Source: Eudoraea adriatica DSM 19308
GTDB taxonomy: Bacteria > Bacteroidota > Bacteroidia > Flavobacteriales > Flavobacteriaceae
Assembly (NCBI RefSeq): GCF_000382125.1
Contig: NZ_KB907550.1
Coordinates: 304,103-368,102, forward strand
Length of the DNA stretch: 64,000 nucleotides
Direction: 5' to 3'
Shown: one piece after another, positions 10,240-19,082 of the stretch
How the letters are laid out: every line of letters starts with the position of its first letter
How positions within the stretch are numbered: the stretch's first letter is position 1
Translations under genes and position numbers: made by a program
The notes under the pieces: generated by a model
What the model was told of the DNA's origin: nothing
Database searches by the model: none
Seen by the model: the letters and a program-made list of their open reading frames with translations, nothing else

Positions 10240-11559
10240 ATGTACACGTTTTCAAACAGATTAAAAATAGCTTCCTTTATTCTCATGGCTGTTGGGGTAT
10301 TGGGAATTGGTATTGGCTTTGTGTCTGCACCAGCTACGGTAGAGGAAGCCAAAGCCATGGTGGCCGCGCATGATGACGGTCATGGAGATTCTCATGGAGA
10401 GGAAGCATCCCATGCTATGGCTTCTGACCACGGTGGGGCCTCTGATCACAATAGCGATCATGATGAGCACTTGTTACACCAACTGCAAAACAGACCATGG
10501 GCTGCTTTATATGTGGCTGCTTTCTTTTTCTTTATGATTGCTTTAGGTGTCCTTGCATTCTATGGTATTCAAAGGGCTTCACAAGCCGGATGGTCACCTT
10601 TGTTGTTCAGGGTAATGGAAGGAATTACAGCATACCTGGTTCCTGGTGGAATAATTGTATTTGTAATACTGGTACTATCCGTATTGCATTTCAATCATAT
10701 GTTTACATGGATGGATGCCGATGTTGTGGCTCATGACAAATTGCTTCAGAATAAAGCCGGATATCTCAATCCTACTTTCTTTCTGATACGTGCTGCCATC
10801 TTCCTTGGAGGATGGATTGGTTACCGTGAAATATCACGAAGACTTTCTATTGCTCAGGATAATGCAGATGATAATTCCAATTTCAAAAAGAACTTCAGAT
10901 TTTCAGCAGCTTTCCTTGTATTTTATCTTATTTCAGAATCCATTATGTCTTGGGATTGGATTATGAGTGTTGATCCGCATTGGTTCAGTACACTTTTTGG
11001 ATGGTATGTTTTTGCAAGTATGATCGTTTCGGGCATAACTGTTATCGCCATGGTTACTATTTACCTTAAATCAAAAGGGTATTTGCCGGATGTTAATGAC
11101 AGCCATATCCATGACCTTGCAAAATTTATGTTTGGCTTTAGTATCTTCTGGACTTATCTTTGGTTTGGTCAGTTTATGTTAATATGGTATGCTAATATTC
11201 CTGAAGAAGTTACGTATTTCGTTACTAGGATTGAAGATTATAACCTGCCATTTTTTGGAATGGTAGCAATGAATTTTGTATTTCCATTATTGTTGCTCAT
11301 GAACAGCGATTATAAAAGGGTGAATTGGTTTGTAATTATGACCGGCATCGTTTTACTTGCAGGACATTATTTAGATATATTTAATATGATAATGCCGGCA
11401 ACGGTTGGAGACCAATGGTATATTGGGGTTCCGGAAATAGGTGCAATTCTCTTTTTCTCAGGAGCTTTTATTTTCTGGGTTTTCCGGGCATTAACCCATG
11501 CTCCCTTGCAGCCGAGTCGTAATCCTTTTATAGAAGAAAGCAGGCATTTTCATTATTAG
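10240..11559 (+). CDS. actF: ACIII subunit F, second NrfD-like membrane subunit
   Basis: 439 residues with about ten transmembrane helices, paralogous to ActC but shorter and without the soluble tail. Residues of about 43-75 form a His/Asp-rich periplasmic or loop segment (HDDGHGDSHGEE, SDHNSDHDEH) that could bind metal, though this is only suggested by composition. Family knowledge: ActF is a core integral subunit of ACIII and may take part in proton translocation. It is followed 30 bp later by coxB, linking ACIII to its oxidase. Confidence 0.93.
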   Translation: MYTFSNRLKIASFILMAVGVLGIGIGFVSAPATVEEAKAMVAAHDDGHGDSHGEEASHAMASDHGGASDHNSDHDEHLLHQLQNRPWAALYVAAFFFFMIALGVLAFYGIQRASQAGWSPLLFRVMEGITAYLVPGGIIVFVILVLSVLHFNHMFTWMDADVVAHDKLLQNKAGYLNPTFFLIRAAIFLGGWIGYREISRRLSIAQDNADDNSNFKKNFRFSAAFLVFYLISESIMSWDWIMSVDPHWFSTLFGWYVFASMIVSGITVIAMVTIYLKSKGYLPDVNDSHIHDLAKFMFGFSIFWTYLWFGQFMLIWYANIPEEVTYFVTRIEDYNLPFFGMVAMNFVFPLLLLMNSDYKRVNWFVIMTGIVLLAGHYLDIFNMIMPATVGDQWYIGVPEIGAILFFSGAFIFWVFRALTHAPLQPSRNPFIEESRHFHY

Positions 11560-11589
11560 TAATTTTAAAGTATAATTTCAATACATACA

Positions 11590-12648
11590 ATGACTACATT
11601 ATTGATCTTAATTGTTTTAGTACTCGTGGCAATTGCAATTTGGCAAATGACCAAAATCTTTGAATTGTCCAAGCTAAAGACAATAGATTCACAAGTGGCG
11701 ACGGATAAGGATAACAAGTATAATGGTTACTTGTTGTTTGCTTTTTTGATATTTATTTATGGGATAACCATATTTAGTTTTTATAAATACACTAAAGTGT
11801 TATTGCCTGAAGCTGCTTCGGCTCATGGAGGTGATTATGATTACTTAATGCTTGTTTCGTTTATAATCATCTTTTTTGTACAAACCCTTACCCAGGCTTT
11901 ATTGCATTATTTTGGGTATAAATATCGCGGTGAAAAGGGTAAAAAAGCTTTGTTCTTTGCAGATAATGACAGGCTGGAATTTATATGGACGATAATTCCG
12001 GTGATTGTTTTAGCCGGATTAATCTTATGGGGTTTATACACCTGGACCAGCATAATGGATATCAATGATGAAGATGATCCTCTGATTGTAGAACTTTATG
12101 CACAACAATTTAACTGGACTGCCAGATATGGTGGTGCAGACAATGTACTGGGAACTTCCAATGTTAGAATGATAGATATTGATAAGGCAAATATTTTGGG
12201 ATTGGATGAATCTGACCCCAATGCTTCTGATGATATTATTGTAAAAGAATTACATCTGCCTGTTGGAAGAAAAGTAAACTTTAAAATGCGTTCGCAGGAT
12301 GTATTGCATTCGGCTTATATGCCACATTTTAGAGCCCAGATGAATTGCGTGCCCGGAATGACCACGGAGTTCTCTTTTACACCTACTATAACTACAGCTG
12401 AGATGAGAATGAATCCTGATGTGGTAGACAAGGTAAAGAGGACAAATATAATTAGAGCAGAACGCGCAGCCAATGGCGAGGATAACTCCGATCCCTGGGA
12501 ATTTGATTATGTCTTGTTGTGTAATAAAATTTGTGGTAAATCGCACTATAATATGCAGATGAAGATCATTGTAGAAAGTGAAGAAGAGTATAATGCATGG
12601 ATTGAAAGTCAGCAGACTTTTAGTCAGACCATGGCATCGATACAATAA
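11590..12648 (+). CDS. coxB: Cytochrome c oxidase subunit II (CuA)
   Basis: 352 residues. Hydrophobic segments near the N-terminus (about 2-18, 45-63, 85-105 and 130-150) precede a cupredoxin domain. The CuA ligands are visible: the early His in QDVLHSAYMPHF, and the cluster C-N-K-I-C-G-K-S-H-Y-N-M, which is the C-x3-C-x3-H-x2-M pattern. The subunit takes electrons from the ACIII cytochromes and passes them to heme a in subunit I. There is no fused cytochrome c domain, in keeping with direct supply from ActA/ActE. It lies in the act operon, 43 bp before coxA. Confidence 0.95.
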   Translation: MTTLLILIVLVLVAIAIWQMTKIFELSKLKTIDSQVATDKDNKYNGYLLFAFLIFIYGITIFSFYKYTKVLLPEAASAHGGDYDYLMLVSFIIIFFVQTLTQALLHYFGYKYRGEKGKKALFFADNDRLEFIWTIIPVIVLAGLILWGLYTWTSIMDINDEDDPLIVELYAQQFNWTARYGGADNVLGTSNVRMIDIDKANILGLDESDPNASDDIIVKELHLPVGRKVNFKMRSQDVLHSAYMPHFRAQMNCVPGMTTEFSFTPTITTAEMRMNPDVVDKVKRTNIIRAERAANGEDNSDPWEFDYVLLCNKICGKSHYNMQMKIIVESEEEYNAWIESQQTFSQTMASIQ

Positions 12649-12691
12649 ATAAGGCTATATAAAAAGAAGATTAATATAAAAAAATTTAATT

Positions 12692-14512
12692 ATGTCTGTT
12701 ACTGCACATGCCCACGTTGATGATCACGCAGATGATCATGTACATCATCATAAAGAGACATTTGTAACAAAGTATATATTTAGTCAGGATCATAAGATGA
12801 TTTCAAAACAGTATCTTATAACTGGTTTGATTATGGGTATTATTGGCATTGCTATGTCTCTTTTATTCAGAATGCAATTGGCCTGGCCCGGAGAATCATT
12901 TCCTATTTTCGAGACATTTTTAGGAGGTTGGGCACCAGGTGGTGTTTTGGATGCAGATATGTACCTGGCATTGGTTACCATACATGGTACCATAATGGTA
13001 TTCTTTGTCCTTACAGCCGGCTTAAGCGGTACTTTTAGTAATCTTCTGATACCATTGCAGATTGGGGCAAGAGATATGGCTTCAGGTTTCCTAAATATGT
13101 TATCGTATTGGATGTTCTTTGTATCCAGTGTTATCATGGTTATTTCGCTTTTTGTGGAGGCAGGACCCGCGGCTGCAGGATGGACAATTTACCCGCCGCT
13201 TAGTGCTCTGCCAATGGCACAGCCAGGATCCGGGATGGGGATGACATTGTGGTTGGTATCCATGGCGATCTTTATTGCTTCTTCCTTATTGGGATCATTG
13301 AACTACATTGTAACGGTAATCAACCTCAGAACTAAGGGGATGTCTATGACAAGGCTTCCATTAACTATTTGGGCGTTTTTCGTAACCGCAATAATTGGAG
13401 TAATTTCTTTTCCCGTATTGCTATCAGCTGCTTTACTTTTGATAATGGATAGAAGTTTTGGAACGTCTTTCTTTTTGTCTGATATTTTTATTCAGGGTGA
13501 AGTCTTGCACTATCAGGGAGGTTCTCCTGTATTGTTTGAACACTTGTTTTGGTTTTTAGGGCATCCCGAGGTATACATAGTACTCCTTCCTGCCCTGGGG
13601 ATAACTTCTGAAGTTATGTCTACTAATGCCCGAAAACCAATATTTGGTTATAGAGCAATGGTAGCATCAATTTTGGCAATTGCATTTTTATCAACCATAG
13701 TTTGGGGGCACCATATGTTTATTTCGGGAATGAATCCATTCCTAGGATCCGTATTTACATTTACAACACTCTTAATAGCAATCCCGTCTGCGGTCAAGGC
13801 ATTTAATTATATCACCACGTTGTGGAAGGGAAATTTACAGCTTAATCCGGCAATGCTTTTCTCTATAGGATTGGTGTCGACCTTTATAACTGGTGGATTA
13901 ACCGGTATTATTCTTGGTGACAGTACTTTGGATATTAATGTTCACGATACATATTTTGTTGTGGCTCACTTCCACCTGGTAATGGGTATTTCAGCCTTAT
14001 ATGGCTTATTCGCAGGGGTCTACCATTGGTTCCCAAAAATGTTTAAGCGAATGATGAATAAGAATCTGGGCTATGTGCATTTTTGGGTTACTGCAATCTG
14101 TGCGTACGGCGTATTCTTTCCTATGCACTTTGTTGGTATGGCCGGCGTTCCAAGACGCTATTATCAAAACACAGCCTTCCCAATGTTCGATGAATTGACA
14201 GATGTAAATATACTTATTACAGTTTTTGCTCTAATAGCCGGGCTTGCTCAATTAGTTTTCTTATATAATTTCATAAGTAGTATTTTTTATGGGAAACCCA
14301 CCGAGCAAAACCCATGGAAATCCAATACATTGGAGTGGACTGCACCAATAGAGCATTTCCATGGAAACTGGGAAGGTGAGATTCCGCATGTACACAGATG
14401 GGCATATGACTATAGCAAAATTGATGAAAATGGGGAGTACATAATTCCGGGTCAGGATTTTGTTCCGCAAAATATACCACTGCAACAAGATGAAGAGGAA
14501 CTGAATCATTAA
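12692..14512 (+). CDS. coxA: Cytochrome c oxidase subunit I
   Basis: 606 residues with the twelve-helix heme-copper oxidase core. The diagnostic GHPEVYI motif at H291 gives the CuB His and the His-Tyr crosslink. WGHHMF supplies the next two CuB His ligands, and DTYFVVAHFHLVMG the heme ligands. This is the catalytic subunit that reduces O2 to water. The N-terminus is His/Asp-rich before the first helix. The gene ends the operon and is followed by a strong terminator. Subunits III and IV and assembly factors are encoded 22 kb downstream (37017-41329). Confidence 0.97.
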   Translation: MSVTAHAHVDDHADDHVHHHKETFVTKYIFSQDHKMISKQYLITGLIMGIIGIAMSLLFRMQLAWPGESFPIFETFLGGWAPGGVLDADMYLALVTIHGTIMVFFVLTAGLSGTFSNLLIPLQIGARDMASGFLNMLSYWMFFVSSVIMVISLFVEAGPAAAGWTIYPPLSALPMAQPGSGMGMTLWLVSMAIFIASSLLGSLNYIVTVINLRTKGMSMTRLPLTIWAFFVTAIIGVISFPVLLSAALLLIMDRSFGTSFFLSDIFIQGEVLHYQGGSPVLFEHLFWFLGHPEVYIVLLPALGITSEVMSTNARKPIFGYRAMVASILAIAFLSTIVWGHHMFISGMNPFLGSVFTFTTLLIAIPSAVKAFNYITTLWKGNLQLNPAMLFSIGLVSTFITGGLTGIILGDSTLDINVHDTYFVVAHFHLVMGISALYGLFAGVYHWFPKMFKRMMNKNLGYVHFWVTAICAYGVFFPMHFVGMAGVPRRYYQNTAFPMFDELTDVNILITVFALIAGLAQLVFLYNFISSIFYGKPTEQNPWKSNTLEWTAPIEHFHGNWEGEIPHVHRWAYDYSKIDENGEYIIPGQDFVPQNIPLQQDEEELNH

Positions 14513-14541
14513 AGACGAAGTTTCAATTACAAAATAGTAAG

Positions 14542-14567
14542 GCCCATCCACCAGGATGGGCTTTTTG
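14542..14567 (+). terminator. Terminator of the act-cox operon
   Basis: A perfect 8-bp GC-rich stem GCCCATCC/GGATGGGC with a 4-nt loop (14542-14561) is followed by five T residues. Confidence 0.9.
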
Positions 14568-14621
14568 TTGTTATTGATATAGGGATTATTATAAGGTTTG
14601 TATAAAAAAATATAACTGACT

Positions 14622-14629
14622 TATTTTTG
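14622..14629 (+). promoter_or_regulatory. Putative promoter of the GIN-domain gene
   Basis: TATTTTTG matches the TAnnTTTG -7 element, with TTTG at 14597-14600 as the -33 element. The TTG inside it is sometimes read as a start codon but would lie within the promoter, which supports GTG at 14657 as the start. Confidence 0.6.
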
Positions 14630-14656
14630 GCGGGAATAATTATTAAATTCGTTATC

Positions 14657-15481
14657 GTGAAAAACTTTGTTATATTTTTTTTAGCATTCACCACTTTGGC
14701 GGTTAGTGCCCAGAGAAAACCTAAGATAAAAGGCAATAAATCTATTGTAAATGTTAATGAAGACCTGCCTTTCTTTAATGCGATAGAAGTCAAGGATGAT
14801 CTTGAAATCTCTTTGAATGAGACTACTCTTCCCGGATATTCAATTACTGCAGATGATAATTTAATAGATATTTTAAGATTTGATGTCGAAGACAACACCC
14901 TTATTATAAGATCCTTTTACAATATCACAGCCAGGAAACAACTCGATATAACAATAAATTACAATGAACTCCAAAGCATAGTTTTGCAGCAAGGGAAACT
15001 TGTTACAAAAAATATGATTAATGCCGATGAGCTTAAAATCAGCACATTTGGAACTTCTAAGATTGAATTAAATGCGCGGGCTTCGATTGTTCGTTTAAAC
15101 ATGGAGGGAACCAGTTCAGGGAATCTAAACATACAGTCTGATTCCATAGATCTGGTTCTAAAAGAGAAGATAAACCTCAATATTTATACAACAACTGCCC
15201 AAGGTACTATTGAGATGCATAATAATTCCTCAGCAGTGGTTGAAGGGACTGCGGATACTTTGAATATAAAATTGTCCGGAAGCAGCGACCTTAAGGGTCA
15301 AAAAATGGAAGCCGGAGTTATGAGCGCTGTTATAGGAGAAACAGCCAGAGCATGGGTGAACGCCTACAAAATTATAGAACTCTCGTCCAGTGGTTCAGCT
15401 AAGACTTATTTATGGGGAAACCCCAAAATAATTTTGAATGAATTTCTGAATACTTCTGAGTTATATAAGAGAGAGGAGTAA
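14657..15481 (+). CDS. Secreted protein with head GIN domain (DUF2807-like)
   Basis: About 274 residues. The GTG start at 14657 gives a clean signal peptide (VKNFVIFFLAFTTLAVSAQ). The mature part is a beta-rich repeat protein with many short strands ending in Ser, Gly or Asn, such as SGNLNIQSDSIDLVLKEK and LSGSSDLKGQ. This is the pattern of the putative auto-transporter adhesin, head GIN domain family (DUF2807), common in Bacteroidota. Function is not known; surface or periplasmic location is inferred from the signal peptide. It stands alone between two terminators. Confidence 0.75.
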   Translation: MKNFVIFFLAFTTLAVSAQRKPKIKGNKSIVNVNEDLPFFNAIEVKDDLEISLNETTLPGYSITADDNLIDILRFDVEDNTLIIRSFYNITARKQLDITINYNELQSIVLQQGKLVTKNMINADELKISTFGTSKIELNARASIVRLNMEGTSSGNLNIQSDSIDLVLKEKINLNIYTTTAQGTIEMHNNSSAVVEGTADTLNIKLSGSSDLKGQKMEAGVMSAVIGETARAWVNAYKIIELSSSGSAKTYLWGNPKIILNEFLNTSELYKREE

Positions 15482-15502
15482 TAGTTTTATTAGAGACATT
15501 AT

Positions 15503-15540
15503 AAAAAAAAACCCCCATCGCCCTTGTGATGGGGGTTTTT
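15503..15540. terminator. Bidirectional terminator between the GIN gene and pckA
   Basis: A 9-bp stem ACCCCCATC/GATGGGGGT (15511-15519 and 15528-15536) with an A-run on the left and a T-run on the right serves both convergent genes. Confidence 0.9.
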
Positions 15541-15555
15541 GTAAACTCAGCGTGG

Positions 15556-17160
15556 TTAGGACTGCAGTGTAAAATCTGCTTTAGGACCCGCTTCCACGAT
15601 TTCGCTATTTACATCAGCTTCGAACTTTTTAAAGTTTTCATTAAAAAGCCCTACTAACTTCTTCTTTACTTCCTGATATTGCTCCTTGTCTTCCCATGTA
15701 TTCTTTGGTATGAGAATCTCAGAAGGCACATTCGGACAACTTAGTGGAATTTGAACGCCAAACTCCTCATCTGTGGTAAATTCTACATTGTCGAAATCAT
15801 TATTATGAATTGCATCGATCATTGCCCGGGTATACTTAAGGCTCATCCTTGATCCCACACCATGTGCTCCACCAGTCCATCCTGTATTAACCAACCAGGC
15901 AGTAGCCTTGTGTTCTTTGATTTTTTCTGCCAGCAATTCTGCATATTTATTTGGATGCCACATCATAAATGCTGCCCCAAAACAAGCACTGAATGTTGCC
16001 TGTGGTTCGGTTACACCCATTTCGGTGCCTGCCACCTTTGCGGTATATCCTGAAATAAAGTGATAACTAGCCTGTTCAGGGGTTAGTTTACTTACCGGAG
16101 GTAACACACCAAAAGCATCACAGGTAAGGAAGATTATATTTTCCGGATGACCTGCAACACAAGGTATTTGTACATTATCTATATACTCAATTGGATAGGA
16201 AGCTCTTGTATTCTGAGTTATAGAAGTATCTGTATAATCTACTTCCCTGGTGAATTTATCGTATACCACATTTTCCAGAACTGTTCCAAATTTTATGGCA
16301 TTATATATATCCGGTTCGTTTTCTTCTGAAAGGTTAATCGCTTTAGCATAACATCCTCCTTCAATATTGAATGTACCCTGGTCTGTCCAGCAGTGCTCGT
16401 CGTCTCCAATTAATCTTCGTTTAGGATCGGCACTTAGCGTGGTTTTTCCTGTTCCGGATAAACCAAACAAAATAGTTACATCATCCTTTTCACCTACATT
16501 TGCTGAGCAGTGCATAGGTAATACATTTTCCAGAGGCATCAGATAATTCATAACCGAGAAGATGCCTTTTTTCATCTCACCCGCATACTGTGTTCCAAGA
16601 ATTACGATTTCTTTGCGTTCCAAATTAAGGTCAACACTTGTTTTAGAAGTCATTTCAGAAGTATACCTGTTAGCCGGGAACCCTCCTGCGTTAAGAACAA
16701 CATAATCCGGTTCTCCAAAATTTTCCAGTTCTTCTGCAGTTGGCATGATTAACATATTCTGCATAAAGAGTGCGTGATACGCTCTTGTGCATATAATTCT
16801 GACTTTAAGCCTGTATTTTGGATCCCAACCGGCAAAAGCATCAACTACATAAAGGTGATCGCAGATATTTAAGAAATCCAAGGCACGTTCATGGTTTACC
16901 ATAAATGTATGCTCATCCAATCCAATATTGATGGGTCCCCAGTCAATATTATTTTCAGAATCGGGGTGTCTTACGATTCTTTTATCTTTAGGGCTACGGC
17001 CTGTTTTTTCGCCGGAGTAGGTCATAAGTGCACCTACATTAGAAATGGCAGTACCCTTTTCTAATCGAAGTCCTAATTCATAAAGAACCGGAACGCTGCT
17101 ATTCCTGTATATCTTTTCTGTTTCTATACCGTATTTTTCAAGATTAAAAGATGTTTTCAT
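15556..17160 (-). CDS. pckA: Phosphoenolpyruvate carboxykinase (ATP)
   Basis: 534 residues, the normal length of the ATP-dependent enzyme, which converts oxaloacetate and ATP to phosphoenolpyruvate, CO2 and ADP at the start of gluconeogenesis. Visible motifs are TGRSPKDK (about 53-60), the kinase P-loop [11 protein letters not shown] (about 233-243) and LIGDDEHCW, which contains the metal-binding Asp. The gene is monocistronic, ends at a shared terminator and is divergent from ruvB across a 199-bp gap. No clear TAnnTTTG element was found on its strand. Together with maeB at 23-25 kb it covers the C4-to-C3 conversions. Confidence 0.97.
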   Translation of the reverse strand: MKTSFNLEKYGIETEKIYRNSSVPVLYELGLRLEKGTAISNVGALMTYSGEKTGRSPKDKRIVRHPDSENNIDWGPINIGLDEHTFMVNHERALDFLNICDHLYVVDAFAGWDPKYRLKVRIICTRAYHALFMQNMLIMPTAEELENFGEPDYVVLNAGGFPANRYTSEMTSKTSVDLNLERKEIVILGTQYAGEMKKGIFSVMNYLMPLENVLPMHCSANVGEKDDVTILFGLSGTGKTTLSADPKRRLIGDDEHCWTDQGTFNIEGGCYAKAINLSEENEPDIYNAIKFGTVLENVVYDKFTREVDYTDTSITQNTRASYPIEYIDNVQIPCVAGHPENIIFLTCDAFGVLPPVSKLTPEQASYHFISGYTAKVAGTEMGVTEPQATFSACFGAAFMMWHPNKYAELLAEKIKEHKATAWLVNTGWTGGAHGVGSRMSLKYTRAMIDAIHNNDFDNVEFTTDEEFGVQIPLSCPNVPSEILIPKNTWEDKEQYQEVKKKLVGLFNENFKKFEADVNSEIVEAGPKADFTLQS

Positions 17161-17346
17161 TGATTTTTTGTTTTTGAAGATTGTACTTTCCTAAGTAGCG
17201 ATAATTTAATGATAATTTCTAATTTCCATGCAAAGAAGGCAATAAATCTTTGTAAAAAAGATGACAAATATCATGTGCTTCCGGGGAATTGTCGTGATAT
17301 AAAAAAGTAAGAACATTTTGTGATATTTACCGCTTTTCTTTTTTAC

Positions 17347-17354
17347 TATCTTTG
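17347..17354 (+). promoter_or_regulatory. Putative -7 element of ruvB, giving a nearly leaderless mRNA
   Basis: TATCTTTG matches TAnnTTTG. With the usual spacing, transcription would start 2-3 nt before the ruvB ATG at 17360. No good TTTG lies at the -33 position. Confidence 0.5.
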
Positions 17355-17359
17355 AAAAT

Positions 17360-18382
17360 ATGAATGAAAACCTTGATCCAACCGGTTCCTCATTTTCGCA
17401 AGAGGAATTGGATATTGAACGTGCATTGAGACCTATTACTTTTGATGATTTTACAGGTCAGGAGCAGGTCTTGGAGAACCTGAAAGTTTTTGTGCAGGCA
17501 GCCAACCAGCGAAATGAAGCATTGGATCATACATTATTTCATGGCCCACCGGGATTGGGAAAAACCACACTGGCACATATCCTTGCCAATGAATTGGGGG
17601 TTGGAATTAAAATTACTTCGGGTCCGGTTTTGGATAAACCGGGGGATCTTGCAGGACTTTTGACCAATCTGGATGAACGAGATGTCTTATTCATTGATGA
17701 AATTCATAGGTTAAGCCCAATAGTTGAGGAGTATTTGTACTCTGCCATGGAAGATTATAAAATTGATATCATGATTGAAACCGGCCCAAATGCCAGGTCG
17801 GTACAAATTAATTTAAACCCTTTTACATTAATCGGCGCAACCACACGTTCCGGATTATTAACTGCTCCCATGCGTGCCAGATTTGGAATAACGAGCAGGC
17901 TTGAGTACTACAGAACGGAATTATTATCTACGATAGTAATGCGCAGTGCAGATATACTCAAAGTTCCTATTGAGGATGATGCAGCAATTGAAATAGCGGG
18001 AAGAAGCAGAGGAACCCCAAGAATCAGTAATGCCTTGCTAAGAAGAGTAAGGGATTTTGCTCAAATCAAGGGTGATGGGAATATTGATATTTCTATATCC
18101 AGGTATGGGTTAAAAGCCCTGAACGTGGATACCCATGGATTAGATGAAATGGATAATAAAATTCTGACTACAATTATTGATAAATTTAAAGGAGGCCCCG
18201 TGGGGATTACTACATTGGCTACAGCGGTATCAGAAAGTGCTGAAACTATTGAAGAAGTCTACGAACCTTTCTTAATTCAGCAGGGTTTCATTATGCGTAC
18301 ACCCAGGGGCAGGGAGGTAACTGAGTTGGCCTACACCCATTTGGGCCGTATTAAAGGAGGTTCCCAGCCAGGTTTATTTTAG
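17360..18382 (+). CDS. ruvB: Holliday junction branch migration helicase RuvB
   Basis: 340 residues. RuvB is the AAA+ motor that, with RuvA, drives branch migration of Holliday junctions. Walker [10 protein letters not shown] is at 62-70, Walker B is LFIDEIHR, the sensor region holds GATTRSGLL, and the C-terminal winged helix includes TPRGREVT. The start [18 protein letters not shown] is typical of flavobacterial RuvB. ruvA lies separately at 25519. No terminator is seen after the stop, so transcription may continue into the repeat array 14 bp downstream. Confidence 0.98.
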   Translation: MNENLDPTGSSFSQEELDIERALRPITFDDFTGQEQVLENLKVFVQAANQRNEALDHTLFHGPPGLGKTTLAHILANELGVGIKITSGPVLDKPGDLAGLLTNLDERDVLFIDEIHRLSPIVEEYLYSAMEDYKIDIMIETGPNARSVQINLNPFTLIGATTRSGLLTAPMRARFGITSRLEYYRTELLSTIVMRSADILKVPIEDDAAIEIAGRSRGTPRISNALLRRVRDFAQIKGDGNIDISISRYGLKALNVDTHGLDEMDNKILTTIIDKFKGGPVGITTLATAVSESAETIEEVYEPFLIQQGFIMRTPRGREVTELAYTHLGRIKGGSQPGLF

Positions 18383-18395
18383 TTTATTTAATGTA

Positions 18396-18708
18396 TGTCA
18401 GGCTGAGCGCGATCGAAGCCTTATTTAAAAAAGGATTCCCATATGTCAGGCTGAGTGCAGTCGAAGCCTTAAGGAAAAAAGGATTCCAATATGTCAGGCT
18501 GAACGCAGTCGAGGCCTTAAGTAAAGAAGGATTCCAATATGTCAGGCTGAGCGCAGTCGAAGCCTTAAGTAAAGAAGGATTCCAATATGTCAGGCTGAGC
18601 GCAGTCGAAGCCTTAAGTAAAGAAGGATTCCAATATGTCAGGCTGAGCGCGATCGAAGCCTTATTTAAAAAAGGATTCCAATATGTCAGGCTGAGCGCAG
18701 TCGAAGCC
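18396..18708 (+). repeat. Seven-copy 48-bp tandem repeat array with a REP-like 25-bp core
   Basis: The core begins TGTCAGGCTGAGCGCAGTCG and ends AAGCC (25 bp). Copies start at 18396, 18444, 18492, 18540, 18588, 18636 and 18684, exactly 48 bp apart, with 23-bp spacers of nearly identical sequence ending in GGATTCC(A/C)ATA. Units 1 and 6 share the same variants (GCGCGATCG in the core, TTATTTAAAA in the spacer), and the spacers of units 3-5 are identical, which suggests growth by unequal recombination or slippage. The core can form a short GGCT/AGCC hairpin. The array fills the gap between ruvB and a GIY-YIG nuclease gene. Confidence 0.95.
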
Positions 18709-18723
18709 CAAACAAAACAGAAA

Positions 18724-19044
18724 ATGTATAGTTATTATGTTTACATATTAAAATGTTCAGATCAATCCTATTATACAGGGATTACCAATGACCTTGATAA
18801 AAGAATTGAACAACATCAATCGGGAATTAAAAAGGATAGCTATACCTACAAAAGAAGACCTCTTGAACTTGAATTTTATCAGGAATTTGCCGATGTATTG
18901 CAGGCAATTTATTTTGAAAAGAAAGTAAAGGGGTGGACAAGAAGAAAAAAAGAAGCTTTGATTCGTGGTGATTGGCAATTACTTCAAATTCTTTCTGAGT
19001 GCAGGAATGCGACACATTATAAATACCATGATTATCAAAATTAA
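18724..19044 (+). CDS. Small GIY-YIG nuclease-family protein
   Basis: 106 residues forming a stand-alone GIY-YIG domain. YVYIL (5-9) and YYTG (16-19) are the two signature strands, followed by Arg27, and Glu65 in IYFEKKVKGWTRRKKEALI is the likely metal-binding residue. The set looks catalytically intact. Relatives are small single-domain proteins common in Bacteroidota, and their substrate is unknown. The ATG at 18724 matches the usual N-terminus of the family. However, the frame is open back to an ATG at 18391 through all seven repeats, so a 217-residue fusion is formally possible. The gene sits between direct copies and an inverted copy of the 25-bp repeat, which suggests the repeat and nuclease are linked. 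Confidence 0.88.
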   Translation: MYSYYVYILKCSDQSYYTGITNDLDKRIEQHQSGIKKDSYTYKRRPLELEFYQEFADVLQAIYFEKKVKGWTRRKKEALIRGDWQLLQILSECRNATHYKYHDYQN

Positions 19045-19045
19045 T

Positions 19046-19070
19046 GGCTTCGACTGCCCTCAGCCTGACA
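19046..19070 (-). repeat. Inverted copy of the 25-bp repeat after the GIY-YIG gene
   Basis: Its reverse complement matches the array core at 24 of 25 positions. It begins 1 bp after the stop codon of the nuclease gene. With the last direct copy (18684-18708) it forms inverted ends around a 387-bp segment holding just that gene. Confidence 0.95.
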
Positions 19071-19082
19071 AATAGTTTATAG

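Noticed and set aside
17161..17346. Riboswitch or pckA promoter in the pckA-ruvB gap
   Set aside because: No TAnnTTTG was found on the minus strand and no conserved riboswitch pattern was recognised; only the ruvB element is supported.
18396..18708. CRISPR array
   Set aside because: The spacers are nearly identical to each other (23 bp) and the period is exactly 48 bp without unique spacers. No cas genes are near. This is a tandem repeat.
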